In this document: piece after piece, positions 28,218 through 40,470 of the stretch | Position numbering within the stretch: position 1 is the stretch's first letter | Layout of the letters: the number at the start of each line of letters is the position of its first letter | DNA from: Mycobacterium sp. KBS0706 | Lineage (GTDB): Bacteria; Pseudomonadota; Alphaproteobacteria; DSM-16000; Inquilinaceae | Direction of reading: 5' to 3' | Assembly: GCF_005938675.2 (NCBI RefSeq) | Contig: NZ_VCCH02000016.1 | Location: forward strand, 1-64,000 | DNA: 64,000 nucleotides | The notes under the pieces: model-generated | Told to the model about the DNA's origin: nothing | Seen by the model: the letters and a program-made list of their open reading frames with translations, nothing else | The model's database searches: none | Program-made: the position numbers and the translations under genes

Positions 28218-28622
28218 TCAGCGGCAGGCCAGCCGGTCGCCGTCCGGGGCGCAGCCCACCGCGATCGGGGCGGCGACTGGGCCGGCGTGGCGCGGCAGGT
28301 CGATCGGGCTGCGCGTCGCCCAGCTGCGGCCGGCCACGCCGCACCACAGCGCCTCGACCGGCAGCCGGTCCTGCTTGTCGTTGAGCAGATATACCGCACC
28401 GCCGGCCGGGTCGAACCACAGCCGGGCGCTGACCGCCCCGCCCGGCCCGGCCTGGCCGAGATCGACCGAGTACCAATGGGCGATGGCGGCGCCGCAGGCG
28501 ATCCGGCCGTCGCCGCGGTTCTCCGCCCGGAACTCCCGCTCGGTCAGCCCGTCCGGCCCATGCCCGGCAGCGAAGGCCGGCAGGGCCGCGAGCACCAGCA
28601 CGATCGACGGAAGACTGCGCAT
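28218..28622 (-). CDS. Small secreted protein of unknown function
   Basis: A 134-residue protein with a signal peptide (residues 1-18, RSLPSIVLVLAALPAFAAG), then a body with conserved-looking tryptophans (AHWYSVDLGQAG, EALWCGVAG) and four cysteines likely to form disulfides. The start at 28622 is chosen over 28688 because it begins the signal peptide. It is convergent with the preceding operon (1-base gap) and divergent from the BMP-type importer. I do not recognise the family; a link to vitamin B6 is only positional. Confidence 0.65.
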   Translation of the reverse strand: MRSLPSIVLVLAALPAFAAGHGPDGLTEREFRAENRGDGRIACGAAIAHWYSVDLGQAGPGGAVSARLWFDPAGGAVYLLNDKQDRLPVEALWCGVAGRSWATRSPIDLPRHAGPVAAPIAVGCAPDGDRLACR

Positions 28623-28741
28623 CGCCGCATGACCTCGGAAGGATGGGTTGCAACAAAAACAATACCAATTCGCGTCACGGCACAACAAGAATAAAGCATG
28701 TATTGATTGCCTTCAGAAAACAACAAACAGGGAGTCGAGCT

Positions 28742-29782
28742 ATGTTGAAGTCCATGCTGATCAAGGCCAGCCTCGGCGCGCTGCTGCTGGCGCTGGCCGC
28801 GACCGCGGGCAACGCGGCTGAGGTCAAGAGCATCGCCATCCTGACGCCGGAGCAGGGCACTGATTTCGGCTGGAACCAGCAGGGCGTCACCGCGGCCAAG
28901 GCCGCCGGCGCCAAGGCGGGCGTCGAGGTCACCGTGGCCGAGGGCCTCGGCTATGGCGACGTCCGGGCGACGATGCGCGAGCTGGTGGCGGATGGGGCCA
29001 GCCTGCTGATCGCCCATGCCAGCGGCTACAACACCTCCGCCCCCGAGATCGCGGCCGAGACCGGCGTGCCGGTGGCGATCGTCGACCGGCCGGACCTGCT
29101 GAAGCCCGGCCTGATTGCCGACTACACGCTGAGCGGCCATGAGGGCGCCTATCTGGCCGGGCGGCTGGCGGCGAAGATGACGCGGACCGGCACGGTCGGC
29201 ATCGTCGTGTCGGGCGAGCCGCCGTCCTGGAACTCGCAATCCGCCGCCTTCGCCCAGGGCGTGAAGGCGGAGAAGCCGGCGGTGAAGATCCGCTACGCCG
29301 TGATCGGCCCGGCGGCCTACAGCGACGCGGCGGGCGGCAAGCGGGTGACGGAATCGGTGATCGCCGCCGGCGCCGACATCATCTTCGGCCAGGGCAACGG
29401 GTCCAGCTTCGGCATGATCCAGGCGGTCGAGACCAGCAAGGCCACCGACGGCGGAAAGGTCTATTTCATCGACGTGATCGGCGACAAGTCCAGCATCGAC
29501 AAGGGCAACCTCCTCTCCTCCGTCGTCTGGAACATAACCCCGGTCTATGCGGCGATGATCGCGGACCTCAAGGCCGGCAGCTTCGGCACCAAGCACTACG
29601 CCATCGGCCTGGCCGACGATTCCGTGCAGCTCTTGAAGACCAAGGCCATCCCCGACGATGTCTGGACCCAGATCACGGCTTTGCGCGGCGACATCGTCAG
29701 CGGCAAGCTGAAGGTCGAGCCGGTGTGGGATGCGGCGGCGGTCCGGGCGCTGATGTCGGACGTCTCGGCGACGGCGCAGTAA
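28742..29782 (+). CDS. BMP-family periplasmic binding protein, candidate vitamin B6 binder
   Basis: A 346-residue exported protein of the Bmp/Med (basic membrane protein) family, which binds nucleosides or related ring compounds. The signal peptide is residues 1-24, with no lipobox. Mature features are ILTPEQGTDFGWNQQGVTAAKAAG, a GYGDVRATMRELVADGASLLIAH segment and GIVVSGEPPSWN. The ATG at 28742 has GGGAG upstream. It begins a seven-gene operon that ends with three enzymes of pyridoxamine/pyridoxal breakdown, so its ligand is probably pyridoxine, pyridoxamine or pyridoxal. Confidence 0.9.
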   Translation: MLKSMLIKASLGALLLALAATAGNAAEVKSIAILTPEQGTDFGWNQQGVTAAKAAGAKAGVEVTVAEGLGYGDVRATMRELVADGASLLIAHASGYNTSAPEIAAETGVPVAIVDRPDLLKPGLIADYTLSGHEGAYLAGRLAAKMTRTGTVGIVVSGEPPSWNSQSAAFAQGVKAEKPAVKIRYAVIGPAAYSDAAGGKRVTESVIAAGADIIFGQGNGSSFGMIQAVETSKATDGGKVYFIDVIGDKSSIDKGNLLSSVVWNITPVYAAMIADLKAGSFGTKHYAIGLADDSVQLLKTKAIPDDVWTQITALRGDIVSGKLKVEPVWDAAAVRALMSDVSATAQ

Positions 29783-29795
29783 GCTGGCCCGAGGA

Positions 29796-29820
29796 GCCCG
29801 CCGGGACATCCCCGGCGGGC
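29796..29820 (+). promoter_or_regulatory. Hairpin between binding-protein and ATPase genes
   Basis: GCCCGCCGGG (29796-29805) and CCCGGCGGGC (29811-29820) form a perfect 10-bp stem with a 5-base loop. No T-run follows. It probably protects the upstream message or partly stops transcription, so that the binding protein is made in excess. Confidence 0.65.
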
Positions 29821-29837
29821 CGCGGAACGATGGGACC

Positions 29838-31394
29838 ATGACCGCATCACCGGAGCCCGGCGCGCCGATCCTCGCGCTGCGCGGCATCACCAAGCGCTTC
29901 CCCGGCGTCGTCGCCAACGACCAGGTCGACCTCGCGATCCGTCCCGGCGAGGTGCATGTCCTGCTGGGCGAGAACGGGGCGGGCAAGTCGACCCTGATCG
30001 CCATGCTATCCGGCCTGCTGCAGCCGGATGACGGCGCCATCCTGGTCGACGGGCGCGCGCAGCCCATCGCCTCGCCGCGCCACGCCCTCGGGCTCGGCAT
30101 CGGCACGGTGTTCCAGCACGTCATGCTGGCCCCGACCCTGACCGTGGTCGAGAATCTGGCGCTCGGCCTGCGCTGGTGGCGCCGGCCCGACCGCACCCGG
30201 CTGGCGGCCGAGTTCGCCGGCACCGCCGAGGGGCTGGGCCTGTCGATCGACCCGCATGCCGTCACCGGCGCGCTGTCGCTGGGCGAGCAGCAGCAGGCGG
30301 AGATCGTGCGCGCGCTGCTGCGCGGCAGCCGGGTGCTGATCCTGGACGAGGCGACGGCGATGCTGACGCCGAAGGGGGTGGAGGAGCTGGGCGCGCTGAT
30401 GCGGCGGCTGGCCGGGCGCGGCATCGCCGTCATCTTCATCACCCACAAGCTGAAGGAGGCCTTCGATTTCGGCGACCGCATCTCGATCCTCCGCCTCGGC
30501 CGCAAGGTCGGCGAGATCCCGCCCGAGCGGTTGCGGACGCTCGACGAGCGCGCGGCCACGGCCGAGATCGTGCATCTGATGTTCGGCGCCGCCGCCACCG
30601 ACGAGCCGAAGGTCGGCGGCCGGACGCGCGCCCCTGGCCCGTCCGCGGCGCCGCTGCTGGTGGTGCGCGACCTCAGCGTGCCCGGCCAGGGCGCGGCGGC
30701 GGTGGCCGATGTCGCGCTGCAGGTGGCGCCGGGCGAGATCCTGGGCATCGCCGGGATCGACGGCAACGGCCAGGCGCAGCTGGCCGAGGCGCTGGCCGGG
30801 CAGCGGCCGGCGACCGGCGGAACCGTCCTGCTGGATAACCGGCCGATCGACCGGCTGGATGTCGGCGCGCGGCGCCGGCTGGGCCTGCGCTATGTCACCG
30901 ACGACCGGCTGGGCGAGGGCACGGTCGGCGCCTTCCCCGTCTCGCTGAACCTGCTGCTGAAGCAGATCGGCGAGGCCCCGTTCTGGTCGCGCGGGCTGGA
31001 GCGGCCGGAGGAGATCGACCGCCATGCCCGTGCCCTGGTCGCCGCCTTCGATGTGCGCACCCCGGGCATCCGCACGCCGGTCGGCCGCCTGTCCGGCGGC
31101 AACATCCAGAAGGTGCTGCTGGCGCGCGAGCTGTCCGGTGCCGCCCGGGTGGTGATCTACAGCAAGCCGACCTACGGGCTTGACCTGCAGACCACGATCG
31201 CCGCGCGACGGCGGATCCGCGACGCCGCCGATGCCGGGGTCGCCACCATCCTGATCTCGACCGACCTGGAGGAATTGCTGGAGCTGGCGGACCGGATCGC
31301 GGTGATGTCGCGCGGCCGCATCGCCGGCACCGTGGCCAATGACGACGAGGCCCGCCGCCGCGTGGGCGAACTGATGATCGGGGCGTCATCATGA
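29838..31394 (+). CDS. BMP-associated ABC importer ATPase, two ABC domains
   Basis: A 518-residue cytoplasmic ATPase of the NupO/YufO type. Domain 1 has Walker A GENGAGKST, signature LSLGEQQQAEIVRAL and LILDEATAML. Domain 2 has the usual altered Walker A GIDGNGQAQ, signature LSGGNIQKVLLARELS, and a Walker-B region reading VVIYSKPTYGLD, where the acidic residue is replaced as in other family members. It is followed by two permease genes, the first overlapping by ATGA. Confidence 0.92.
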   Translation: MTASPEPGAPILALRGITKRFPGVVANDQVDLAIRPGEVHVLLGENGAGKSTLIAMLSGLLQPDDGAILVDGRAQPIASPRHALGLGIGTVFQHVMLAPTLTVVENLALGLRWWRRPDRTRLAAEFAGTAEGLGLSIDPHAVTGALSLGEQQQAEIVRALLRGSRVLILDEATAMLTPKGVEELGALMRRLAGRGIAVIFITHKLKEAFDFGDRISILRLGRKVGEIPPERLRTLDERAATAEIVHLMFGAAATDEPKVGGRTRAPGPSAAPLLVVRDLSVPGQGAAAVADVALQVAPGEILGIAGIDGNGQAQLAEALAGQRPATGGTVLLDNRPIDRLDVGARRRLGLRYVTDDRLGEGTVGAFPVSLNLLLKQIGEAPFWSRGLERPEEIDRHARALVAAFDVRTPGIRTPVGRLSGGNIQKVLLARELSGAARVVIYSKPTYGLDLQTTIAARRRIRDAADAGVATILISTDLEELLELADRIAVMSRGRIAGTVANDDEARRRVGELMIGASS

Positions 31395-32485
31395 CGGCGG
31401 ATGCGGTGAACGGCACGGCCCCCGCGCAGAAGCCGCCGGCATCGCCCGGCGCGGCCGGCGCCGCCCTGCATTGGGCGCTGGTCACGCTGATCCCGATCCT
31501 GGCGGCGCTGCTGCTGTCCGGCGGGGTGCTGCTGGCGCTGGGCACCGATCCTCTCGCCTATTACGGGCTGGTGCTGCAGCGTGGCCTCCTCTCCTGGCTC
31601 GGGCTGCAGGCGTCGCTGTCGCGGATGGCGCCGCTCCTGTTCCTCGCCGCCGGGCTGATCGTCGCCTTCCGGGCCGGGATCTGGAATCTCGGCACCGACG
31701 GCCAGTTCCTGCTGGCCGCGGTGATCGTCGCCGCGGCCGGGCCGCCGCTGGCCGAGACGCTGCCGGGCTGGATCGCCCTGTCGCTGTGCCTGGTCCTGGC
31801 CGCGGCGGTCGGCGCCGCCTGGTCGCTGCTGCCGGCACTGCTGCGCGCCTATCAGGGCGTGAACGAGATCATCACCACCCTGATGATGACCTTCCTCGGC
31901 ACCTCCTTCGCCAATGTGCTGGTCAAGCTGGCGTTTCGCGACCCGGCGACGACCGTGCCGCAGACCCGGACCCTGGCGGTGGACGACCGGCTGCCGCGGC
32001 TGTTCGGCACCACCATCAGCGGCGGGCTGGTGCTCGGCCTGATCGCCGTCGTGCTGGTGCATCTGATGATGACCCGCACGGCCTTAGGCCTGAAGCTGCG
32101 GGTGGTGGGCGCCAATGCCCGCGCCGCGGTCCATGCCGGGCTGCCGGTGCCGCGGCTGACCGTCGCCGTCTTCGCCATCTCGGCCGGGCTCGCGGCCATG
32201 GCCGGGGCGGTCGACATCATCGGCGTGCAGGGCAATGTCCGCGCCGACTGGAACCCGGCCTATGGCCTGGCGGTGATCCCGCTGGTGTTCCTGGCCCGGT
32301 TCAACGGCTTCGCCAGCATCGCCTTCGTCTTCCTGTTCTCGGTGCTGTCGATCGGCGGCGAGAGCGCGGCGCGGCGGCTGGGCGTGCCGCACTACTTCAC
32401 CCTGGTGGTGATGGCGATCCTGCTGATCGTCCTGGCGCTGGTCGAATATGTCGACCACCGGCGCCGCGAGCGGATGAGGGCCTGA
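31391..32485 (+). CDS. BMP-associated ABC permease 1 (NupP/YufP type)
   Basis: A 364-residue inner-membrane permease. Family marks are AAGLIVAFRAGIWNLGTDGQFLLAAV, YQGVNEIITTLMMTFLG and the coupling segment TALGLKLRVVGANARAAVHAGL. The ATG overlaps the ATPase stop (ATGA), and the next permease begins 2 bases after its stop. It forms a heterodimer with the next gene product. Confidence 0.92.
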   Translation: MTADAVNGTAPAQKPPASPGAAGAALHWALVTLIPILAALLLSGGVLLALGTDPLAYYGLVLQRGLLSWLGLQASLSRMAPLLFLAAGLIVAFRAGIWNLGTDGQFLLAAVIVAAAGPPLAETLPGWIALSLCLVLAAAVGAAWSLLPALLRAYQGVNEIITTLMMTFLGTSFANVLVKLAFRDPATTVPQTRTLAVDDRLPRLFGTTISGGLVLGLIAVVLVHLMMTRTALGLKLRVVGANARAAVHAGLPVPRLTVAVFAISAGLAAMAGAVDIIGVQGNVRADWNPAYGLAVIPLVFLARFNGFASIAFVFLFSVLSIGGESAARRLGVPHYFTLVVMAILLIVLALVEYVDHRRRERMRA

Positions 32486-32487
32486 GC

Positions 32488-36210
<3,723 letters not shown>

Positions 36211-36212
<2 letters not shown>

Positions 36213-36228
36213 GAGCCGGGCGGCTCTC
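36211..36228. terminator. Hairpin between convergent genes
   Basis: GAGAGCC (36211-36217), loop GGGC, GGCTCTC (36222-36228) forms a 7-bp stem that includes the stop codon of the dehydrogenase gene and lies just before the end of the convergent GntR gene. It probably ends transcription from both sides, although no T-run follows. Confidence 0.55.
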
Positions 36229-36234
36229 ACCGTC

Positions 36235-36927
36235 TCAGGATTGAGCCTGCTGATCCTGTGACAGCAGCCTCTGCGCGATCGCGGAGGCGTGGCCGACATG
36301 GTCGAGGCAGGCCTGGGCGGCGGCCGTCCCATCCCCCCGCCCGATCGCCTCGACGATCCGCCGCATCTCGGCCGGGCCCTCGTCGGAGCGACCGGCGGTC
36401 GAGATCGTCATTGCCCGCAGATGGGAGATGCGGGCGTTCAGCGAGTTGACGATGGTCCAAGCCACGCTCTTGCCGCTGCCCTGGAACAAGATCTTGTAGA
36501 AGTCATGGGTCGCCGCCAGCACAGCGGTCGGCGCCTTCTGGGCATAGGCCTGCTCGATCCGGCCCATCGCCGCCTGCAGCTTGGCCGCGATCTCTTGCGG
36601 CGCCGTCTCGGCGCAGGTCTTGGCCGCCAGCGCCTCGAGCATGGCGCGGATCTCGTAGATCTCCTTCGCCTGCTCCGGCGTCGGCCGCACCACGATCGGG
36701 CCGCGATAGGGCACGTTCTCGACCAGCCCCTCGGCCTCGAGATGGCGCAGCACCTCGCGCACGATCGACCGGCTGACGCCAAGCTGGTCGCACAGGTCCC
36801 GCTCGACCAGCCGGTCGCCCGGCTGGAAGCGCAGCCCCAGGATCGCCTCGCGCAGCTTCTCCAGCGCCAACTCCCGCAGGGTCCGCGCGCTGCGGTCGAC
36901 CTTCAGCAGCGTGTCCTCGTCGTTCAT
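36235..36927 (-). CDS. GntR-family (FadR/FCD) regulator
   Basis: A 230-residue regulator. The N-terminal winged helix (LRELALEKLREAILGLRFQPGDRLVERDLCDQLGVSRSIVREVLRHLEAEGLV) is a clear FadR-type domain, followed by an FCD ligand domain (EIYEIRAMLEALAAKTCAE, THDFYKILFQGSGK). The ATG at 36927 has GGGAG upstream; the frame continues to 37089 through the operator without a better start. It is divergent from the DUF1185/flavin-oxygenase operon, with a perfect palindrome between, so it is the likely repressor of that operon. Confidence 0.92.
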   Translation of the reverse strand: MNDEDTLLKVDRSARTLRELALEKLREAILGLRFQPGDRLVERDLCDQLGVSRSIVREVLRHLEAEGLVENVPYRGPIVVRPTPEQAKEIYEIRAMLEALAAKTCAETAPQEIAAKLQAAMGRIEQAYAQKAPTAVLAATHDFYKILFQGSGKSVAWTIVNSLNARISHLRAMTISTAGRSDEGPAEMRRIVEAIGRGDGTAAAQACLDHVGHASAIAQRLLSQDQQAQS

Positions 36928-37031
36928 CGCTTTCTCCCGGCCCGTCCCTCCTAGCCCATCGCGGCATCCGCCACCAGACCGATCCCGGCCCGGATGCCGG
37001 AGGAGAATTCTGGCCATTGACTCGATTGTCC

Positions 37032-37045
37032 GATGGTATACCATC
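37032..37045. promoter_or_regulatory. GntR operator
   Basis: GATGGTATACCATC is a perfect 14-bp palindrome midway between the GntR start (36927) and the operon start (37101). Its TGGTATACCA core is the type bound by FadR-class GntR proteins. Confidence 0.72.
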
Positions 37046-37100
37046 TTACGAGAAGATGACATAGCGCCTGGACGGAGCGCTCGGGACACAGGGGCAAGGA

Positions 37101-37688
37101 ATGACGCTGGTGCTGCGCAAGCTCGTGACCTATGTCGAGGACACCCGGATCGAAGGCGGCCGGACGGCGCCGCGGCCGCTGAAGCTGTTCGCCGCCGCGG
37201 CGGTGCTGACCAACCCCTGGGCCGGTCGCGGCTTTGTCGAGGACCTGAAGCCGGAGATCCACGACCAGGCCCCGGTGCTGGGCGAGATGCTCACGGCCGA
37301 GATCCTGCGGGTGGCGGGATCCGGCGAGGCGGTCGAGGCCTATGGCAAGGCCGCCATCGTCGGCACGTCGGGCGAGATCGAGCACGCCTCGGCGCTGATC
37401 CACACCCTGCGCTTCGGCAACCATTATCGCCGCGCCGTGGGCGCCAAGAGCTACCTGTCCTTCACCAATCTGCGCGGCGGCCCGGCCACCCCGGTCACCA
37501 TCCCGCTGATGGACAAGAACGACGAGGGCCGGCGCTCGCACTACCTGACCGTGCAATTCTCGATCGTCGATGCGCCGGCGCCGGACGAGATCGTGGTCGC
37601 GCTCGGCGCCTCGATCGGCGGCCGGCCGCACCACCGCATCGGCGACCGCTACCAGGACCTGCGCGACCTCGGCGGCACCGATGCCTGA
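37101..37688 (+). CDS. DUF1185 (amino acid synthesis) family protein
   Basis: A 195-residue cytoplasmic protein of the DUF1185 family, whose biochemical role is not known. Visible features are RKLVTYVEDTRIEGG at the N-terminus, AAVLTNPWAGRGFVEDL, and ALIHTLRFGNHYRRAVGAKSYLSFTNLRGG. It is the first gene of the operon and overlaps the hydrolase gene by 8 bases. Its presence next to a two-component flavin oxygenase suggests that it handles a small nitrogen compound, but that is inference. Confidence 0.85.
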   Translation: MTLVLRKLVTYVEDTRIEGGRTAPRPLKLFAAAAVLTNPWAGRGFVEDLKPEIHDQAPVLGEMLTAEILRVAGSGEAVEAYGKAAIVGTSGEIEHASALIHTLRFGNHYRRAVGAKSYLSFTNLRGGPATPVTIPLMDKNDEGRRSHYLTVQFSIVDAPAPDEIVVALGASIGGRPHHRIGDRYQDLRDLGGTDA

Positions 37689-38475
37689 GGCCGCCCTCGC
37701 CACCGGGGAGACGCGCTGGCGCAAGGCCGGCACGGGCCGCCCGATCGTCTTCATCCATGGCGTCGGCATGGCATCGGCGGTCTGGGCGCCGCAGATCGAG
37801 GCCTTCGCCGCCACCCACACCGCCGTCGCCTACGACATGCTCGGCCATGGCGGCAGCGCCCTGCCGCCGGAGCGGCCGGACCTGAAGGACTACAGCGACC
37901 AGCTGCGGTCGCTGATGGACACGCTCGAGCTTTACCACGCCGTCATCGTCGGCCATTCCATGGGTGCGCTGGTGGCGCTGGAATTCGCGCTGAACCACCC
38001 GGACCGGACCGCCGGCGTGGCCGCGCTGAACGCCGTGTACCGCCGCACCCCGGCGCAGCGCGAGGCGGTGCTGGACCGCGCCCGCCGGATCGAGGCGGAG
38101 GGGCCGGGCGGCGCCGTCGACGGCACCATCGCCCGCTGGTTCGGCGACCCGGTGCCGGCGGCGCTGGCCGAGGTGGCGGGCCAGACGCGCGCCTTCCTGG
38201 AATCGGCCGACCCGGTCGGCTACGCCCGCACCTACCGCCTGTTCGCCAGCTCGGACGCGGCCCATGCCGACCGGCTGGGGGGCTTGGCCGTGCCGGCCCT
38301 GTTCCTGACCGGCGCAGAGGACCCGAATTCGAGCCCGGAGATGTCCCGCGCCATGGCCGCCGCCGTGCCCCGGGGGCGGGCCGAGATCCTGCCGGGCGAA
38401 CGCCACATGATGAGCCTCACCGCCCCGGCGCTGGTGAATGCCAAGCTGCGGGCCTTTGTCGAGGAGGTGCCATGA
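37681..38475 (+). CDS. Alpha/beta hydrolase
   Basis: A 264-residue hydrolase. The nucleophile is Ser93 in VGHSMGALVALEF, the acid is probably the Asp of LTGAEDPNSSPEM, and the base is the His of PGERHMMSLTAP. An oxyanion region FIHGVGM is present. It overlaps DUF1185 by 8 bases and the flavin reductase by 4. In analogous ring-opening pathways a hydrolase of this fold cleaves the amide or enol-lactone formed by the oxygenase; here the substrate is unknown. Confidence 0.88.
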   Translation: MPEAALATGETRWRKAGTGRPIVFIHGVGMASAVWAPQIEAFAATHTAVAYDMLGHGGSALPPERPDLKDYSDQLRSLMDTLELYHAVIVGHSMGALVALEFALNHPDRTAGVAALNAVYRRTPAQREAVLDRARRIEAEGPGGAVDGTIARWFGDPVPAALAEVAGQTRAFLESADPVGYARTYRLFASSDAAHADRLGGLAVPALFLTGAEDPNSSPEMSRAMAAAVPRGRAEILPGERHMMSLTAPALVNAKLRAFVEEVP

Positions 38476-39416
38476 CCACCTTCGATCCACGAGAGTTCCG
38501 CAAGGCGCTGGGCAGCTTCGTCACCGGCGTCACCGTGGTGACCACGGTCGAGCCCGGCGGCGGGCCGCGCGGCTTCACCGCCAACTCCTTCACCTCGGTG
38601 TCGCTCGACCCGCCGCTGGTCCTGATCTGCATCGCCAAGACCGCGGCGAGCTGCCCGGTGTTCGAGGGCAGCGGCCATTTCGCGGTGAACATCCTGGCCG
38701 AGCACCAGCAGCAGGTCTCCGGCCTGTTCGCCTCCAAGAGCCCCGACAAATTCGCCGAGACCGCCTGGTCGACCGGGCCGGCCGGCAGCCCGCTGATCGC
38801 CGGGGCGACGGCCTGGTTCGACTGCACCACGCATCAGGTCGTCGATGCCGGCGACCATCTGGTGCTGATCGGCCGGGTCGCCGGCTTCGGCCAGTCCCCG
38901 GCCACCCCCCTCGCCTATTGCCGCGGCGCCTATCTCGCCTTCGGCCTGTCGCAGGAGGCGCTGGCCGCCGCCGACCGCCGCACCCGGGTCGGCGCGATCC
39001 TGGAGCGGGACGGCGCGGTGCTGCTGCTGGAGGGCGGCGACGGCCGGCTCGACCTGCCCGTCGGCGTGGGCCTCGACCCGGCGGCCGACCCGCGCAGCCT
39101 GAAGGGTGTGCTGGCCCGGCATGGCCTGGACGCGCGCTTGAGCTTCCTGTTCGCCGTGTTCGAGGACGCCCCACGCGGCACCGTGTCGATCTACTACCGC
39201 GGCACCCTGGCCGGCGGCTTGCCGCAAGACCCGGCGCTGCGACTGATCCCGCTCGATGACATCCCCTGGCCGCGCCTGGCCGACGACGCCGTGCGGTCGA
39301 TGCTGCAGCGCTTCGTCAAGGAGCGCAGCGAGGACAGTTTCGGCATCTATGTCGGCGACGCCGCGGCCGGCACCGTCCGCGCCCTGCAAGCCCAGAACGA
39401 GGCTGGATTGCGATGA
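38472..39416 (+). CDS. Flavin reductase with Nudix-like C-terminal domain
   Basis: A 314-residue protein. Residues 1-165 are a short-chain flavin reductase domain (FRKALGSFVTGVTVVTT, FTANSFTSVSLDPPLVLICI, SGHFAVNILAEHQQ), which supplies reduced flavin to a monooxygenase. Residues 170-310 look Nudix-like (RVGAILERDGAVLLLEG, FAVFEDAPRGTVSIYYRGTL), but the GX5EX7REUXEEXGU box is degenerate, so it may sense a nucleotide rather than hydrolyse it. It overlaps the hydrolase and the LLM monooxygenase genes by ATGA on both sides, which fits a reductase-oxygenase pair. Confidence 0.87.
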   Translation: MTTFDPREFRKALGSFVTGVTVVTTVEPGGGPRGFTANSFTSVSLDPPLVLICIAKTAASCPVFEGSGHFAVNILAEHQQQVSGLFASKSPDKFAETAWSTGPAGSPLIAGATAWFDCTTHQVVDAGDHLVLIGRVAGFGQSPATPLAYCRGAYLAFGLSQEALAAADRRTRVGAILERDGAVLLLEGGDGRLDLPVGVGLDPAADPRSLKGVLARHGLDARLSFLFAVFEDAPRGTVSIYYRGTLAGGLPQDPALRLIPLDDIPWPRLADDAVRSMLQRFVKERSEDSFGIYVGDAAAGTVRALQAQNEAGLR

Positions 39417-40450
39417 AATTCTCCCTCTTCGTCCATATGGAGCGGCTGGCCCCGGGCCCGTCCCACACCGAGCTGTTCGACCAGCTGACCGAGCTGGTGC
39501 AGCTGGCGCAGCACGGCGGCTTCGAGGCGGCCTGGGTCGGCGAACACCACGGCATGGAGTTCACGATCGCGCCGAACCCCTTCATCAACCTGGCTTATCT
39601 GGCGGCGAAGACCGAACGGATCCGCCTCGGCACCGGCACCGTGATCGCACCGTTCTGGCACCCGATCAAGCTGGCCGGCGAGGCGGCGCTGACCGATGTC
39701 GCCAGCCGCGGCCGGCTCGATATCGGCATCGCCCGCGGCGCCTATTCCTTCGAATATGAGCGGCTGCTGCCGGGGCTGGACGCCTGGGGCGCCGGGCAGC
39801 GCCTGCGCGAGCTGATCCCGGCGGTGCAGCAGCTGTGGCAGGGCGACTATGCCCATCAGGGCGAGTTCTGGTCCTTCCCGGCGACGACCTGCGTGCCCCG
39901 CCCGGTGCAGGAGCCGCACCCGCCGATCTGGGTCGCGGCGCGGGACCCGAACTCGCATGAATTCGCGGTCACCAATGGCTGCAACGTCCAGGTCACGCCG
40001 CTGGCTTCGGGCGACGCCGAGGTCGCCAGCCTGATGGACCGCTTCAACACCGCCTGCGCCGCCCATCCGGAGCGGCCGCGGCCGCAGATCATGCTGCTGA
40101 TGCACAGCTTCGTCTGCGCCTCGGAGGCCGAGGTGGCGGAGACGGCGCGCGAGCTGAGCCGGTTCTATTGCACCTTCGGCGCCTGGTTCAAGAACGAGCG
40201 GCCGATCCGCCAGGGCTTCCTGGAGCCGCTGAGCGAGGCGGAGATGGCGGCGATGCCGCAATACGCGCCCGAGCTGATGCGCCGGAACCTGGTGATCGGC
40301 GAGCCCGACGACGTGATCGCCCGGCTGAAGGCCTATGAGGCGCTGGGCTACGACCAGTACAGCCTGTGGATCGACAGCGGCCTGTCCTTCGAGCGCAAGA
40401 AGCGGTCGCTGGAGCTGTTCATCGACAAGGTGATGCCCGCCTTCACCTGA
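39413..40450 (+). CDS. Luciferase-like (LLM) flavin-dependent monooxygenase
   Basis: A 345-residue bacterial-luciferase-fold monooxygenase. Family features are FDQLTELVQLAQHGGFEAAWVGEHHG, RIRLGTGTVIAPFWHPIKLAGEAALTDVASRGRLDIGIARG and the C-terminal ARLKAYEALGYDQYSLWID. It uses reduced FMN from the reductase encoded immediately upstream. LLM enzymes with this gene neighbourhood open heterocycles or oxidise amines. The specific substrate is not readable. Confidence 0.9.
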   Translation: MKFSLFVHMERLAPGPSHTELFDQLTELVQLAQHGGFEAAWVGEHHGMEFTIAPNPFINLAYLAAKTERIRLGTGTVIAPFWHPIKLAGEAALTDVASRGRLDIGIARGAYSFEYERLLPGLDAWGAGQRLRELIPAVQQLWQGDYAHQGEFWSFPATTCVPRPVQEPHPPIWVAARDPNSHEFAVTNGCNVQVTPLASGDAEVASLMDRFNTACAAHPERPRPQIMLLMHSFVCASEAEVAETARELSRFYCTFGAWFKNERPIRQGFLEPLSEAEMAAMPQYAPELMRRNLVIGEPDDVIARLKAYEALGYDQYSLWIDSGLSFERKKRSLELFIDKVMPAFT

Positions 40451-40470
40451 GGCGGAAGCGAGAGGGTCCG

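Noticed and set aside
28544..30766. 740-codon minus-strand frame
   Set aside because: Antisense to the BMP binding-protein and ATPase genes, whose motifs are intact; low-complexity Arg/Ser-rich product.
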